64,000 nt of DNA from an uncultured Bacteroidota bacterium (GCA_903904855.1 CAIVEH010000167.1:79904-143903); one strand, 5' to 3'; positions 19,301 through 28,203 are shown, counted from the first letter of the stretch. Numbers and translations are program-made. The notes: generated by a model not told the origin, from the letters alone.

Positions 19301-19722
19301 GGGAGAAGCATATTGATATTGCCGATGTTGTTTTTTAAAGAGAAATAGGCCTGCTCATCGCTGGCATCATAAAATGCAGCCCTGACAGGCGCACTCATGG
19401 CATGGAGGCTGTCGGACTTGCTTACATACCTGATGTGCTTTAGCTGGGATGTTTTGCCCATGATATATTTCCCGAAGCCTTCGTATTTTTTATTGATAGC
19501 CTTAATAGCTACATCCTTGCCGTTTTTCATGATAGCCTGGTACTGGTTGCTATCTGATTTAAGTACCGGCATGGCAGGCGAAAAAACAAATCGCAATACC
19601 GCAAAAAGGAGAATAGTAAGTATAAGCAGAATTATCAGCAGGAGTATCCGGAATGACCATTTGAACCGCTGCCACCGTGTTGGAGAATTGGTTAAGAATA
19701 TTTGTTTCTGAGTATCGGGCAT
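16348..19722 (-). CDS. Trifunctional GH18 / polysaccharide deacetylase / GT2 synthase
   Basis: One ~1124-residue polypeptide joins three enzymes. After an N-terminal membrane helix (~28-47) a GH18 domain has 'AGVNVDFEELEE' with the D-x-E catalytic pair near 224-226. A NodB-type deacetylase begins at ~494 ('VVLSFDDGPDEKYTPR', Asp500-Asp501; 'GNHTFTHP', 549-556). After a membrane segment near 720-748, a processive GT2 synthase has 'CIDADT' (850-855), 'FAEDCD' (941-946) and 'QRFRW' (980-984), ending in more helices. It should make, deacetylate and trim a beta-linked polysaccharide, perhaps poly-N-acetylglucosamine or chitin-like, at the inner membrane. Numbering is from the TTG at 19731; the ATG at 19722 is preferred. 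Confidence 0.9.
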   Translation of the reverse strand: MPDTQKQIFLTNSPTRWQRFKWSFRILLLIILLILTILLFAVLRFVFSPAMPVLKSDSNQYQAIMKNGKDVAIKAINKKYEGFGKYIMGKTSQLKHIRYVSKSDSLHAMSAPVRAAFYDASDEQAYFSLKNNIGNINMLLPLWMNIDSVGDTMFVNSEMRGKEIIKASGIPVVAVVSNFIGEDFNGAILHRILNDKAKEKRLLDDIVNVVVQNHFAGVNVDFEELEETNDEILVEFMKQLYNRLHPMHLMVTQDVSPFNSDYNYKELSKYNDYVFLMAYDEYNSGSVPGPISSQKYIQAALDEAVQKIDSTKLILAIAGYGYDWPKGDKGKDVTYAEALSTASESDAKVVFDTATYNLHYTYTDENDSAHTVYFTDAATNFNTMRFATQYNIGGVALWRLGSADPRLWSFYNKDLNDDAVDTFNYDILKNVQISYDVDYKGEGEILDVITTPKAGIINIVKDTAEDLVTDESYESMPSIFVIKKYGKKPKKVVLSFDDGPDEKYTPRILDILSKEHVPAVFFMIGDNALNNIPIVRRIYNEGFEIGNHTFTHPNMALVSKQRALMELNSTRLLLESITGHSTVLFRAPYNADSEPETMQELEPVAFAKENNYLTVGESIDPNDWEKGVTADSIYNRILRQQDLGSIILLHDAGGNREETIKALPRIIKFYKDMGYTFTTVADLVNETHDEMMPAVPKNKHYYFIQFTYYIAEFGYWGSRMMMGLFITCILLSIGRILFLAVLAIKERRVERKKAFAKLATSPKVSIIVPAYNEEVNAVRSLQKLLESSYANFDVIFVDDGSKDTTYQKVAEAFKGIDKVKVLTKPNGGKASALNFGIAQTTSEFVFCIDADTNINADALNLMVRHFADEKVGAVAGNVKVGNEINLLTRWQNIEYITSQNFDRMAFARINAITVVPGAIGLFRKKAIEDAGGFTSDTFAEDCDLTMRILRAGYTVKNENEAIALTEAPESLGQFLKQRFRWSFGVMQSFWKNRDALFNATYGALGWVALPNILIFQILIPLIAPFADLFMIIGIVTGNGLMILTYYGLFMLIDLSVGVLAFVFERESIWKLLWLIPQRLVYRWLMLYVLYRSIRRAIRGQLQSWGVLKRTGNVAENPRLKTFKI

Positions 19723-19728
19723 AATGTG

Positions 19729-19736
19729 CAAATATA
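19729..19736 (-). promoter_or_regulatory. Possible -7 box of the GH18-GT2 gene
   Basis: On the minus strand the sequence reads TATATTTG, an exact TAnnTTTG match, 6 bp before the ATG at 19722. If used, the transcript would be nearly leaderless and would exclude the TTG start at 19731. No good -33 element seen. Confidence 0.35.
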
Positions 19737-19826
19737 ACAGGGCGGGATGTCTTTATAGTAGATGTAAGGTGATGAGTAGCTAAATTTATAATATAATTAT
19801 CAAAAAACAGGTGCAATCCAATTGCC

Positions 19827-19858
19827 TTTATCGCTATCAATCCTATTCATTATCTTTG
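19827..19858 (+). promoter_or_regulatory. Bacteroidetes-type promoter of trhO
   Basis: TTTA (19827-19830), 20 bp spacer, TATCTTTG (19851-19858, exact TAnnTTTG). It gives a predicted transcript start near 19865, ahead of the strong ribosome site, and excludes the upstream GTG start at 19811. Confidence 0.5.
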
Positions 19859-19874
19859 CCATCTCTCAAAAAAC

Positions 19875-19883
19875 AAAGGAGGT
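19875..19883 (+). promoter_or_regulatory. Strong Shine-Dalgarno site fixing the trhO start
   Basis: AAAGGAGGT lies 5 bp before the ATG at 19889. Such complete sites are rare in this window, where most genes have none, so it decides the start. Confidence 0.7.
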
Positions 19884-19888
19884 ACACC

Positions 19889-20962
19889 ATGCCAGTGCTA
19901 CACAACCGCGTGAATAATGAGGAACTGAAGCAGCTTATGCTGGCCGAGTCTGAGCCACGGACTACAGTTTCCTTTTACAAATACTTTGCTATTGCTGATC
20001 CTACAGCATTCCGGAACCAGTTATACATTACATTTACGGCGCTAAAAGTCTTCGGGCGTATCTATGTAGCGCATGAGGGTATTAATGGGCAGGTGAGTGT
20101 GCCTGCCGGTAATTATGAGGCTTTCAGAGATGCCCTATACCTGTCGGCGCCAGAGCTGAATGGTATACGTATGAATATTGCGCTTGAGGATGATGGTAAA
20201 TCGTTCTGGGCTTTGAGACTGAAGGTACGGGCAAAAATTGTTGCCGATGGAATTGATGACCCCAATTTTGACCCGGGCAAAACCGGAAAGTACCTGAAAG
20301 CAAGGGAGTATAATGATCTATCGGCAGAGCCGGATACGATAATTGTTGATATGCGCAACCACTATGAGTATGAGGTAGGCCATTTCGAAAATGCAATTGA
20401 AGTGCCTTCAGATACCTTCCGCGATCAGTTGCCCATGGCAGTGGATATGCTGAAGGACAAGAAGGATAAGAACATTATCATGTACTGCACCGGGGGCATA
20501 CGCTGCGAGAAAGCCAGCGCCTATATGCTTCACAATGGCTTTAAGAATGTGTTTCATGTGGAAGGCGGTATAATAGAATATGCCCGAAAAGCAAAAGAAG
20601 AAAACCTGCCCCTGAAATTCATAGGAAAAAATTTTGTGTTTGATGAGCGCCTGGGAGAAAGGATTACTGAGGATGTACTTGCTGAGTGCCATATTTGCGG
20701 CAAGCCTTGCGATACCCATACCAACTGCCTGAATGATGGCTGCCACCTGCTTTTTATTCAGTGCGAAGAATGTGCTGCTAAGTATGAGGGCTGCTGCAGT
20801 GAAGAATGCAAAGACGAAAAAAAACTGCCACCCGATGAGCAGCGTGCAAAACGTGGAGGCCGGGAAAATGGCATGATGATCTTCAATAAATCGAAAGAGC
20901 ACCCGCTGAGGAAGCATCGGAGTGAATGGAAAATGCAGCAAAATACCCAAAACAACGAATAG
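19889..20962 (+). CDS. trhO: tRNA uridine(34) hydroxylase TrhO (rhodanese family)
   Basis: The protein (~357 residues from the ATG at 19889) matches YceA/TrhO, which hydroxylates U34 of tRNAs toward 5-hydroxyuridine using oxygen. It has the N-terminal acylphosphatase-like domain ('[18 protein letters not shown]', '[13 protein letters not shown]'), a rhodanese domain with active Cys200 in '[15 protein letters not shown]', and a cysteine-rich C-terminal tail ('[29 protein letters not shown]', in parts) likely binding zinc. The reading frame extends upstream to a GTG at 19811, but the promoter and Shine-Dalgarno site point to the ATG. Stand-alone gene. Confidence 0.9.
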   Translation: MPVLHNRVNNEELKQLMLAESEPRTTVSFYKYFAIADPTAFRNQLYITFTALKVFGRIYVAHEGINGQVSVPAGNYEAFRDALYLSAPELNGIRMNIALEDDGKSFWALRLKVRAKIVADGIDDPNFDPGKTGKYLKAREYNDLSAEPDTIIVDMRNHYEYEVGHFENAIEVPSDTFRDQLPMAVDMLKDKKDKNIIMYCTGGIRCEKASAYMLHNGFKNVFHVEGGIIEYARKAKEENLPLKFIGKNFVFDERLGERITEDVLAECHICGKPCDTHTNCLNDGCHLLFIQCEECAAKYEGCCSEECKDEKKLPPDEQRAKRGGRENGMMIFNKSKEHPLRKHRSEWKMQQNTQNNE

Positions 20963-21020
20963 CGAACAGAAACCTGCTCACTATTCCATCCTCATTTATC
21001 CATCCACTAATCGTTGCACT

Positions 21021-21218
21021 TTAAATTGTACGTGCCAGTTTCAGTATCCCGGCTACGGCTTCAGAGCGTGGCTGAAGTAGGTCTTTTGCAGCTTCGCGCA
21101 GCATGTACATTTCGTGTGCCAGGCCTGCCAGCATGTCTTCTCCACTTGGGTAGGTTACTATTTTTGTGTGCCCATAAGTGTGTGTTGCAATAAGTTTGTT
21201 GTGTAAAGTTTTGTTCAT
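21021..21218 (-). CDS. Small protein of unknown function
   Basis: A 65-residue frame with ATG start and balanced composition (MNKTLHNKLIATHTYGHTKIVTYPSGEDMLAGLAHEMYMLREAAKDLLQ in part). It is not recognised. It lies alone in the gap between trhO and the epimerase gene and does not overlap another gene, which favours a real gene; the second half is predicted helical. Without homologues this is only probable. Confidence 0.45.
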   Translation of the reverse strand: MNKTLHNKLIATHTYGHTKIVTYPSGEDMLAGLAHEMYMLREAAKDLLQPRSEAVAGILKLARTI

Positions 21219-21350
21219 TTAGAGAATTGGTTTTTCAAAAAAACGTACCATGTGGCTTTTATATTGTATGGAATATAAAAATTAATGTTAAACCCGGAGT
21301 TTCATCATTTATTGACCATTTATATTAATAATTTCGTGTAAATAATTAGT

Positions 21351-22268
21351 ATGAAAACAATAGGCATTACGGGTGGAACAGGTTTTGTAGGCGGGCATTT
21401 GGTAAGGTTGCTAACAGAGAAAGGTTACAAAGTTGTCATTTTTACCACCGGTACTCCAAGGAGCGCTAATGAATTGCAAGTAAGCTATTCTGGCTGGAAC
21501 CCCTCCAAAGGTACAATCGATCAGGAGGCGCTCGGCCAACTGGATGCTATGGTGCACCTGGCAGGGGCTGGCATCGCCGATAAAAGGTGGAAACCAAAAC
21601 GTAAACTTGAGATAACCAACAGCAGGGTAAATGGCACTGAATTTATAGTGGAGCAGTTAAAACTTCATGCTACCAATTGCAAGACATTTATTGCGTCTTC
21701 GGCCACCGGATTTTATGGCCCCGACAATGGCGTAAAGCCTTTTACTGAAGATGCGCCACCCTGTAATGACTTCCTGGGAAATACCTGCCGCTTATGGGAA
21801 GAAGCATCTCAAGAGGCAGCCTCTTTTGTAAGAACCGTAATCTTAAGGTTAGGAATTGTATTAGGTAAAGAGAGCGGGGCATTCCCCAAATTTTTGCAGC
21901 CATTATCTATGGGCGTTATGCCTGTACTGGGTTCAGGGGGACAAATGATGAGCTGGATAGAAGTAGATGATCTGGCCAGGATGATCGTTTATGCTATTGA
22001 AACTGAAAAGGTACATGGCATTTATAATGCTGTTTCTCCCCATGCCAATTCTCATTGGCAGCTGATGCATACGCTTGCAAAAGTAAAGGGCGGCTTTAAA
22101 ATTCCTTTTCATGTACCCTCAGCTTTACTGAAAATATTGCTGGGCGAATTGAGTATCGAAATTCTCAAAAGCTGCACTGTAAGTGCACATAAAATTATGG
22201 ATGCAGGGTTTACTTTTCAATATCCTGAACTGGAAGGAGCTGTAAGAGCAATTATGGGTAGGGATTAA
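21351..22268 (+). CDS. SDR39U1/YfcH-type NAD(P)-dependent epimerase (TIGR01777)
   Basis: The 305-residue protein has the N-terminal Rossmann motif 'GITGGTGFVGGHLVRLL', 'MVHLAGAGIADKRW' (the IA-x-K-R-W signature of the TIGR01777 family), 'FIASSATGFYG' with the SDR tyrosine, and the C-terminal DUF1731-like region ('VPSALLKILLGELSIEIL'). Biological substrate unknown. The gene ends 22 bp before a strong hairpin shared with the convergent gene. Confidence 0.85.
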   Translation: MKTIGITGGTGFVGGHLVRLLTEKGYKVVIFTTGTPRSANELQVSYSGWNPSKGTIDQEALGQLDAMVHLAGAGIADKRWKPKRKLEITNSRVNGTEFIVEQLKLHATNCKTFIASSATGFYGPDNGVKPFTEDAPPCNDFLGNTCRLWEEASQEAASFVRTVILRLGIVLGKESGAFPKFLQPLSMGVMPVLGSGGQMMSWIEVDDLARMIVYAIETEKVHGIYNAVSPHANSHWQLMHTLAKVKGGFKIPFHVPSALLKILLGELSIEILKSCTVSAHKIMDAGFTFQYPELEGAVRAIMGRD

Positions 22269-22290
22269 TACTTTACCAGGGGAATATAAA

Positions 22291-22330
22291 TTAGAACGCC
22301 GCTAAAAACATTGTTTTAGCGGCGTTCTAA
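22291..22330. terminator. Bidirectional intrinsic terminator
   Basis: A perfect 17-bp inverted repeat (TTAGAACGCCGCTAAAA and complement) with 6-nt loop lies between two convergent genes ending at 22268 and 22345. Its A/T-rich flanks and stem ends give a T tract on either strand. Confidence 0.85.
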
Positions 22331-22344
22331 TATAGTTAAAACAC

Positions 22345-22905
22345 TTAAGCATTCGCTTTCACTGCTTTCTTTTCCAGCATCATCTGTGCCATAAAATAGC
22401 TACCAAACAGCACAATGCCACCTGCCATATCACCCAATAGCGTAAACTTGTAGAATGGAATAGCATCAACATAAGTCTTTACCAATCCGGCAGAAGAATA
22501 CCCATTCCATCCTTGAACGAAATAACCGAAATTAGATACCAGATAAAACAGGCTGGAAGCCCCAAGCAGATAACCGATTGTAGCTAAAGGCTTAGGCTGC
22601 TTCAAAGTCATACCCAGAGCCGTAGCGCCAACAAGGGCGCCATAGTTGAACAACATTCCTGAAAGGCTGTAAAAACCGGGTATTTTGGTAAACAACTGGA
22701 AATAAACATCGCCCAGGAACTGGCCCAGCAAGGGAATCAGGAATGCCAAACTGCGTTTATCTTTAATAATTGCCCCGCTGAACAGACCAATAGCTGCAAT
22801 CGGTACCATATTGGGTATATGTAAAGACGCATTGAACACCCGTGCTGATGCAGCCAAGATTACCAGGAATATTGCGATAAGAATATTTGTATTATTATTT
22901 TTCAT
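22345..22905 (-). CDS. DUF6580 integral membrane protein
   Basis: A 186-residue protein with about five transmembrane segments. 'AASARVFNASLHIPNMVPIAAIGLFSGAIIKDKR' and 'LGQFLGDVYFQLF' are typical of the Bacteroidota DUF6580 family, which resembles ECF-transporter S components in size and layout. A vitamin or small-molecule transport role is conjecture. It is followed on the same strand by no close neighbour and faces the epimerase gene across a shared terminator. Confidence 0.75.
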   Translation of the reverse strand: MKNNNTNILIAIFLVILAASARVFNASLHIPNMVPIAAIGLFSGAIIKDKRSLAFLIPLLGQFLGDVYFQLFTKIPGFYSLSGMLFNYGALVGATALGMTLKQPKPLATIGYLLGASSLFYLVSNFGYFVQGWNGYSSAGLVKTYVDAIPFYKFTLLGDMAGGIVLFGSYFMAQMMLEKKAVKANA

Positions 22906-22968
22906 TTTAAACGTAATTGCAATTACAAAAATAGTTACAAAATTTAAGAATCCATGAAACAGTTTACA

Positions 22969-23973
22969 CTACTTATTCACACCATCATAAGCCCACTTCA
23001 GATAGGTGGATCCCCATGTGAAACCACCGCCAAACGCTGCAAGTATCACGTTATCCCCTTTGTGCAGTTTATCCTGCCACTCCCAAAGGCAGAGGGGTAA
23101 AGTGCCATTTGTAGTATTGCCATATTTTTCAATATTGATCATTACTTTTTCGGCAGGCAATTTCATACGGTCAGCTGTTGCATTTATAATGCGCAGATTG
23201 GCCTGGTGTGGCACAAGCCAGTTTACGGTATCGGCAGTAAGGTTATTGCGCTCCATTATTTCAGCCGAAACATCGGCCATATTCTTTACTGCAAACTTAA
23301 ACACCGCCTGTCCTTCCTGGTACACATAATGCTCTTTGTTCATTACAGTTTCCATAGTTGCAGGTTTTACCGATCCGCCTGCTTTTTGGTGCAGATATAC
23401 CCGGCCGCTGCCATCTGTGCGCAGTATTGAATCAATTAATCCATATCCCTCTGTATTGGGTTCCAGCAGCACAGCTCCGGCCCCGTCGCCGAAAATAATG
23501 GCCGTTTTACGGTCGCTGTAATCCATAATGGAACTCATTTTATCTACACCTATCACTACCACTTTCTTATGCCTGCCGGTTTCAATAAACTGGGAGCCAA
23601 TTGTTAAGGCGAAAATGAAACCGCTGCAGGCAGCGCTCACATCATAGCCCCAGGCATTGGTCATACCAGCCTTATCACATATCACATTGGCTGTAGCCGG
23701 GAACTGCATATCGGGCGTAGTTGTGGCACAAATCACCAGTTCTATTTCCTTAGGGTCTATGCCTCTTCTTTCCAGCAGATTTTTCACAGCTTCTACTGCC
23801 ATATCGCTGCTGCCTTTGCCTTCACCTTTCAGTATTCTGCGTTCCTTAATTCCTGTTCTCGACTGGATCCATTCATCGGTAGTATCCATCATTGTTATCA
23901 GCTCCGCATTGGTCAATCTGTACTCCGGAACATACCCCCCAACAGCAGTAATAGCTGCATGTATTTTCTGCAT
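22969..23973 (-). CDS. fabH: Beta-ketoacyl-ACP synthase III
   Basis: The 334-residue protein starts fatty-acid chains by condensing acetyl-CoA with malonyl-ACP. The catalytic triad is clear: Cys116 in '[13 protein letters not shown]', His256 in '[11 protein letters not shown]' and Asn286 in '[12 protein letters not shown]'. The length and C-terminal '[15 protein letters not shown]' fit FabH. It lies about 190 bp downstream of fabG on the same strand; plsX and rpmF, frequent partners, are not adjacent. Many Bacteroidota have several FabH copies, so the exact substrate is open. Confidence 0.93.
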   Translation of the reverse strand: MQKIHAAITAVGGYVPEYRLTNAELITMMDTTDEWIQSRTGIKERRILKGEGKGSSDMAVEAVKNLLERRGIDPKEIELVICATTTPDMQFPATANVICDKAGMTNAWGYDVSAACSGFIFALTIGSQFIETGRHKKVVVIGVDKMSSIMDYSDRKTAIIFGDGAGAVLLEPNTEGYGLIDSILRTDGSGRVYLHQKAGGSVKPATMETVMNKEHYVYQEGQAVFKFAVKNMADVSAEIMERNNLTADTVNWLVPHQANLRIINATADRMKLPAEKVMINIEKYGNTTNGTLPLCLWEWQDKLHKGDNVILAAFGGGFTWGSTYLKWAYDGVNK

Positions 23974-24134
23974 TCAAAATCTTATTTAGAGTGTAAAATT
24001 AATTCAATAATCGTTTAAAACAGAGGAAAGGTGTTCAGGAGGTTCTAATTTAGCAAATTCCTTCTTACTCCAATTAATACATTATTGTATTTGATTGTTA
24101 TTGCATTAGTTAATTCGGCTATTCTATTTTGCGC

Positions 24135-24167
24135 CTATGTTAACTGTAAACTGCCTTCTGCCAACTA
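24135..24167 (-). repeat. Stop-proximal dispersed element, copy 1
   Basis: On the minus strand the fabG stop TAG runs straight into TTGGCAGAAGGCAGTTTACAGTTAAC-like sequence. Related blocks (AGTTGGCA ... ACAGTTTACAGT) follow the stops of the genes ending at 43045 and 44142. Confidence 0.5.
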
Positions 24168-24911
24168 CATATTCATTCCCCCACACACACTCAATACTTG
24201 CCCTGTAACATACAAACTCATATCGCTTGCCAGATATAAAGCAGCATTTGCTATATCTTCCGGCTTGCCGAAGCGACCAAGTGGAATTTTCTGAAACCAT
24301 TTTTCAGCGCCACCATCTTTCAGGTAGTGGGTCATATCGGTTTCTACAAAACCCGGTGCAATAGCATTGCAGCGGATGTTGCGGCTGCCTATTTCCTGGG
24401 CTATACTTTTAGTAAACCCTATTATGCCTGCCTTACTGGCGGCATAAGCGCTTTGTCCACCATTGCCCTTCATACCTACTATCGAGCTCATATTAATGAT
24501 GCTGCCGGCGCGTGCCTTCATCATAGGCCGCATCACCTGCTTGGTAAGGTTATATACACTTTTCAGGTTGGCTTGTATCACATCATCCCATTGGTCGGGC
24601 GTAAGGCGCAGCAGCAGATTATCTTTACTGATACCCGCATTATTAACGCAGATATCTATTGTGCCAAAATCCTTCAGCACATCGGCAGTCAGTTGTTCGG
24701 CAGCCTTAAAGTCGCCGGCATCACTTTTGTAGCCCTTAGCTTTTACGCCCAAAGCGACCAGTTGCTCTTCGAGAGCATTGGCTTTCTCGACCGAAGAAAG
24801 ATAAGTAAATGCAACGGATGCACCCTGTTCGGCAAATTTCAGCGCTATGGCTTCACCTATTCCCCTGCTTGCACCGGTTACCAGCGCCACTTTATTTTCA
24901 AGCAATTTCAT
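24165..24911 (-). CDS. fabG: 3-oxoacyl-ACP reductase
   Basis: A 248-residue classical SDR. The NADPH loop is 'VTGASRGIGEAIAL' (11-24), the NNAG motif is at 90-93, and the catalytic Ser143, Tyr156 and Lys160 are in 'MSSIVG' and 'SAYAASKAG'. It reduces 3-oxoacyl-ACP in fatty-acid elongation. Its position next to fabH supports this over other SDR activities. The last codons overlap a dispersed repeat. Confidence 0.92.
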   Translation of the reverse strand: MKLLENKVALVTGASRGIGEAIALKFAEQGASVAFTYLSSVEKANALEEQLVALGVKAKGYKSDAGDFKAAEQLTADVLKDFGTIDICVNNAGISKDNLLLRLTPDQWDDVIQANLKSVYNLTKQVMRPMMKARAGSIINMSSIVGMKGNGGQSAYAASKAGIIGFTKSIAQEIGSRNIRCNAIAPGFVETDMTHYLKDGGAEKWFQKIPLGRFGKPEDIANAALYLASDMSLYVTGQVLSVCGGMNM

Positions 24912-25063
24912 TCTTATTAATTTGGACTGCTAAAGTAGTGATTGCCGTTGATATGTTGTAATATGGACAATTTTGTGTTCCTATAATCCGGCTGAAGATT
25001 TTATTTTTTCGCTCATTGCAGAGAAACTTTATAGTTTAGCCGTATGAATCAAACGAGTATTAG

Positions 25064-26146
25064 TTGACCCCTGCATTACCTCAACCAAATAACCGGCTTG
25101 CCTCCCTCGACTACCTAAGGGGGCTTTCGGCATTTGGTATTATGGTGTTTCATTATGTAATGTGGACCACCAGGCAGCCTGATTCAGCTGACTTCCTGGG
25201 CCGGGTGGGCATTTACGGAGTTGTTATTTTTTATATACTTAGCGGCATTACCTTATATCATGTGTATAATGAGCAGATAGGCAGCCCCGCAAAAACAGGT
25301 CTTATAAAGTTCTTTACAGCCCGGTTTTTCCGAATTTACCCGTTGCTGTGGTTGCTCACTTTAGTCACACTTCTTATCAAGAGAGAAGATTTCTCGCTGG
25401 AAACAAAAATCCTGAATTTCACCGGCCTCTTCAGCCTGTATCATTGGGGCGATACTATTTGTTATGGCGCATGGTCGATAGGTAATGAACTGGTGTTTTA
25501 CCTGTTTTTTCCGCTATTTGTATTTATTTCCAAATGGTCAAAACCAATGTTTGCAGCTCTTTCGTGTGTGTTGGTACTTATTTTCCTCTGGTATACGTTC
25601 AGAGTTATGGACAGTTCCAAACCGCTCACGGTTGAGTATTGGGTACCTTTTATCAATCCACTCAACCAGGTACCTTTATTCCTCGGTGGGTATCTTATCG
25701 GTTATTTTACCAAAAAACTGGTTATCCCGCTCAATGTTACTCTGCCTTTAATCGTACTCAGCATCCTTGCCTTTCTGTATTACCCCGTTGCCGGAGATGC
25801 CATGCTCTTGGTATCTGGTTTCAACAGGGTAGTGTTTACCCTGATCTGCCTGCTGCTATGCTTTGCTGTATATAAATCAGGTGTTCGCCTGCCAGGGCCA
25901 CTGCACGCAGTTTTTGGTACACTGGGCGAGATCAGTTATTCGGTCTATCTGTTGCACCCTTTATCTGCCTACATTTTTCCACGTCTGTTCAGGGGCAGCT
26001 TTCCCCATGCTTCGCTGGCCGGTTTATGTGGTGGCTTTGCCTTTGCCATATTGCTGTCTTTTTTTCTATATCGTTTTTTTGAGCTACCCTTTATGAAATT
26101 GGGTAAAATAGTTTCCGGTAAATTGATTTCCCGGCGGCACGATTAG
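25064..26146 (+). CDS. Acyltransferase family 3 membrane protein
   Basis: A 360-residue integral membrane O-acyltransferase with about ten helices. The N-terminal 'NRLASLDYLRGLSAFGIMVFHY' carries the catalytic His and the R-G motif; 'FFTARFFRIYPLLWL' is the conserved R-x-x-R-I-x-P motif. Such enzymes acetylate surface polysaccharides or lipids. The frame is preceded at once by a TAG, so the start must be TTG at 25064, whose TTGA overlaps the stop of an 8-codon ATG frame beginning at 25044. Either reinitiation or a one-base N-terminal frameshift explains this. Confidence 0.8.
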   Translation: MTPALPQPNNRLASLDYLRGLSAFGIMVFHYVMWTTRQPDSADFLGRVGIYGVVIFYILSGITLYHVYNEQIGSPAKTGLIKFFTARFFRIYPLLWLLTLVTLLIKREDFSLETKILNFTGLFSLYHWGDTICYGAWSIGNELVFYLFFPLFVFISKWSKPMFAALSCVLVLIFLWYTFRVMDSSKPLTVEYWVPFINPLNQVPLFLGGYLIGYFTKKLVIPLNVTLPLIVLSILAFLYYPVAGDAMLLVSGFNRVVFTLICLLLCFAVYKSGVRLPGPLHAVFGTLGEISYSVYLLHPLSAYIFPRLFRGSFPHASLAGLCGGFAFAILLSFFLYRFFELPFMKLGKIVSGKLISRRHD

Positions 26147-26305
26147 GTTATTGGCAGTATCCCGATCTGCCAATTGTTAAAAATCAGCGAATTTATTGCC
26201 TGTTATCACCTTTTTTGGCAGTAACCGTGAAACTTACCTCATATCGGCATTAAGTTTGTATTAAGCTAATGGGCATTAATTTGGGCCTGTAATTTATTTA
26301 CGAAT

Positions 26306-26950
26306 ATGCAGTTATCCTTAAAAGGAATAATACCGGTGCCATTGCGCGAAAAGGTAAATGCCTATCAGAGCGGCCTCTGGAAAACAAATCTGACCATCAA
26401 TCAGGGCGAATATCTTTTTGTTCAGGCGCCATCGGGTACCGGTAAAACCACGCTCATACATATTCTCTACGGACTGCGTAAGGATTATGAAGGCCAGGTA
26501 AACTGGGCCGATACCAATTTCACCGGTTCAGATACTGAAACAGTAGCCGGGCTGCGTACCAATGGCATAAGCGTTATCTTCCAGGATATGCGCCTGTTCC
26601 CCGAACTCACTGCCCTCGAGAACATAGAAATAAAGCGCAGGCTCACCAATACAGTTACGACAGAACAGGCCCAGGAATGGCTCGACCGTCTGGGCCTCAG
26701 GGATAAAAAGAACTCAATGGCTGCAACCCTTTCTTATGGCGAGCAGCAGCGTGTGGCTATTGTCAGGGCATTGCTGCAACCTTTTGAGTGGTTGCTGATG
26801 GATGAACCTTTCAGCCATCTCGATCATGCCAACACAGCCAAAGCCATAGCATTGATTAGTGAGGTAGTGCAGGAGCGCAATGCAGGTATGATACTTGCCG
26901 ACCTCGATGAAAACAACTTTTTTCCTTACACCAAAACTTTAATGCTGTGA
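26306..26950 (+). CDS. ABC transporter ATP-binding protein (LolD/FtsE type)
   Basis: The 214-residue ATPase has Walker A 'APSGTGKTTLIH', signature 'LSYGEQQRVAIVRALL', Walker B 'WLLMDEPFSHLD' and a Q-loop 'VIFQDMRLFPEL'. It belongs to the MacB/LolD/FtsE branch, whose partners are FtsX-like permeases; such a permease gene begins inside its stop codon (GTGA overlap). A TAAGTTTG -7-like box at 26251-26258 could drive it. Confidence 0.88.
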   Translation: MQLSLKGIIPVPLREKVNAYQSGLWKTNLTINQGEYLFVQAPSGTGKTTLIHILYGLRKDYEGQVNWADTNFTGSDTETVAGLRTNGISVIFQDMRLFPELTALENIEIKRRLTNTVTTEQAQEWLDRLGLRDKKNSMAATLSYGEQQRVAIVRALLQPFEWLLMDEPFSHLDHANTAKAIALISEVVQERNAGMILADLDENNFFPYTKTLML

Positions 26951-28152
26951 GCAACGACCTGCAAAAAAATATGCTGAAGAAACTGCTGTTGCGCACCAGC
27001 CACAAATCAAGGTTATGGGCGGCCCTTGCGGCATTATTTATAGGCACAACCTTACTGCTGCTATCTGTAATGATATGGTGGAACTTCAGCGAACTGCTCT
27101 ATGGCAAAAGCCAGAACGACACACTGGGCAGCACTTTTATGATCATTGGCAAGAAGGTGACGGAGCAAAATATGGGCGTAGCCAATGCCACCGTCTTTTC
27201 GCAAAATGAGATCGACTCACTGAAGCTGGCCCCGCAGGTGCAGGATGTGGGCCTGATCAGTTCCAACCACTTCCCTATATATGCTACCCTAGGCGGCAGG
27301 CTGGCATTTGCCACCGATATGGTGCTTGAAGCTGTACCCGATAAATTCCTCGACAAAATGCCTGCCGAATGGGCCTGGGAACCCGGTAGCCGCAACCTGC
27401 CTATTATAGTCTCTTCGCAGTTTCTGGATATTTACAATTATGTTTTTGCACCCAGCCAGGGATTGCCCCAGTTGTCGCAGGCATCGGTGAAGAATATAGC
27501 GCTGACCATGAAGGTGGGCAGCGGCGAAAATACCGAAGTCTTTATAGCCCGTGTGGTGGGCTTCTCTGATCGGATAGGCTCAGTTCTTGCTCCGCAATCA
27601 TTTATTGATTATGGCAACAAAAAATTCAGCAAGCCCGGTGACAAGCAATCCACTTCGCAAATTATGCTCAAGGCCAAGGACCCATCGGATGTGCAGTTTG
27701 GCAAATACCTCGACAAGCATGACTATACCACCAACTCTCAGAATATGCGCTGGAGCAAGATCCGAGCCATAGTAGAGGTGGTAACGAGCGCAACAGGTAT
27801 ACTGGCGCTGCTGCTTATGGGTATAGGCACCCTTGTATTCATTCTGTTCATAGAGCTTACCATTGCCCGTGCGCAGCATTCACTTACACTTTTGCTGCAG
27901 ATAGGCTATGGGCCCCGATACCTCAGTCGGTTTATGATAGGCCGCTTCCTGCCCATGGTGTTGGGTACAGTTATTGCAGCCATGATTGTTACTATCCTTG
28001 GCCAGGCGGCAGCGTCTGTTTTGGTGCAGAAGCAGAGCCTTATTTTGCCTCTGGTTCCTGGCTGGCCGGTATGGGCTGCATTGGCTGTAAGTACGGGTAT
28101 ATTGGTGATGCTGGTGAGCAGGTCTATTAGTGGGGCGATAAAGAAGCAGTAG
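26947..28152 (+). CDS. FtsX-like ABC permease (LolC/E / MacB fold)
   Basis: The 401-residue protein has one N-terminal helix (ALAALFIGTTLLLLSVMIWW), a ~220-residue extracytoplasmic domain and three C-terminal helices, the layout of mechanotransmission ABC permeases. It starts with GTG at 26947 overlapping the ATPase stop. It is longer than cell-division FtsX and lacks a lipoprotein-extraction signature that I can name, so the substrate (lipoprotein, lipid or peptide) is open. Confidence 0.82.
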   Translation: MSNDLQKNMLKKLLLRTSHKSRLWAALAALFIGTTLLLLSVMIWWNFSELLYGKSQNDTLGSTFMIIGKKVTEQNMGVANATVFSQNEIDSLKLAPQVQDVGLISSNHFPIYATLGGRLAFATDMVLEAVPDKFLDKMPAEWAWEPGSRNLPIIVSSQFLDIYNYVFAPSQGLPQLSQASVKNIALTMKVGSGENTEVFIARVVGFSDRIGSVLAPQSFIDYGNKKFSKPGDKQSTSQIMLKAKDPSDVQFGKYLDKHDYTTNSQNMRWSKIRAIVEVVTSATGILALLLMGIGTLVFILFIELTIARAQHSLTLLLQIGYGPRYLSRFMIGRFLPMVLGTVIAAMIVTILGQAAASVLVQKQSLILPLVPGWPVWAALAVSTGILVMLVSRSISGAIKKQ

Positions 28153-28203
28153 GGTTTGGATGCCGCATTGCCAGAAACACCCTTCCGGTCGTAAACGATA
28201 CCC

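Noticed and set aside
20408..20950. 180-codon minus-strand frame
   Set aside because: Antisense to trhO, including its cysteine-rich tail.
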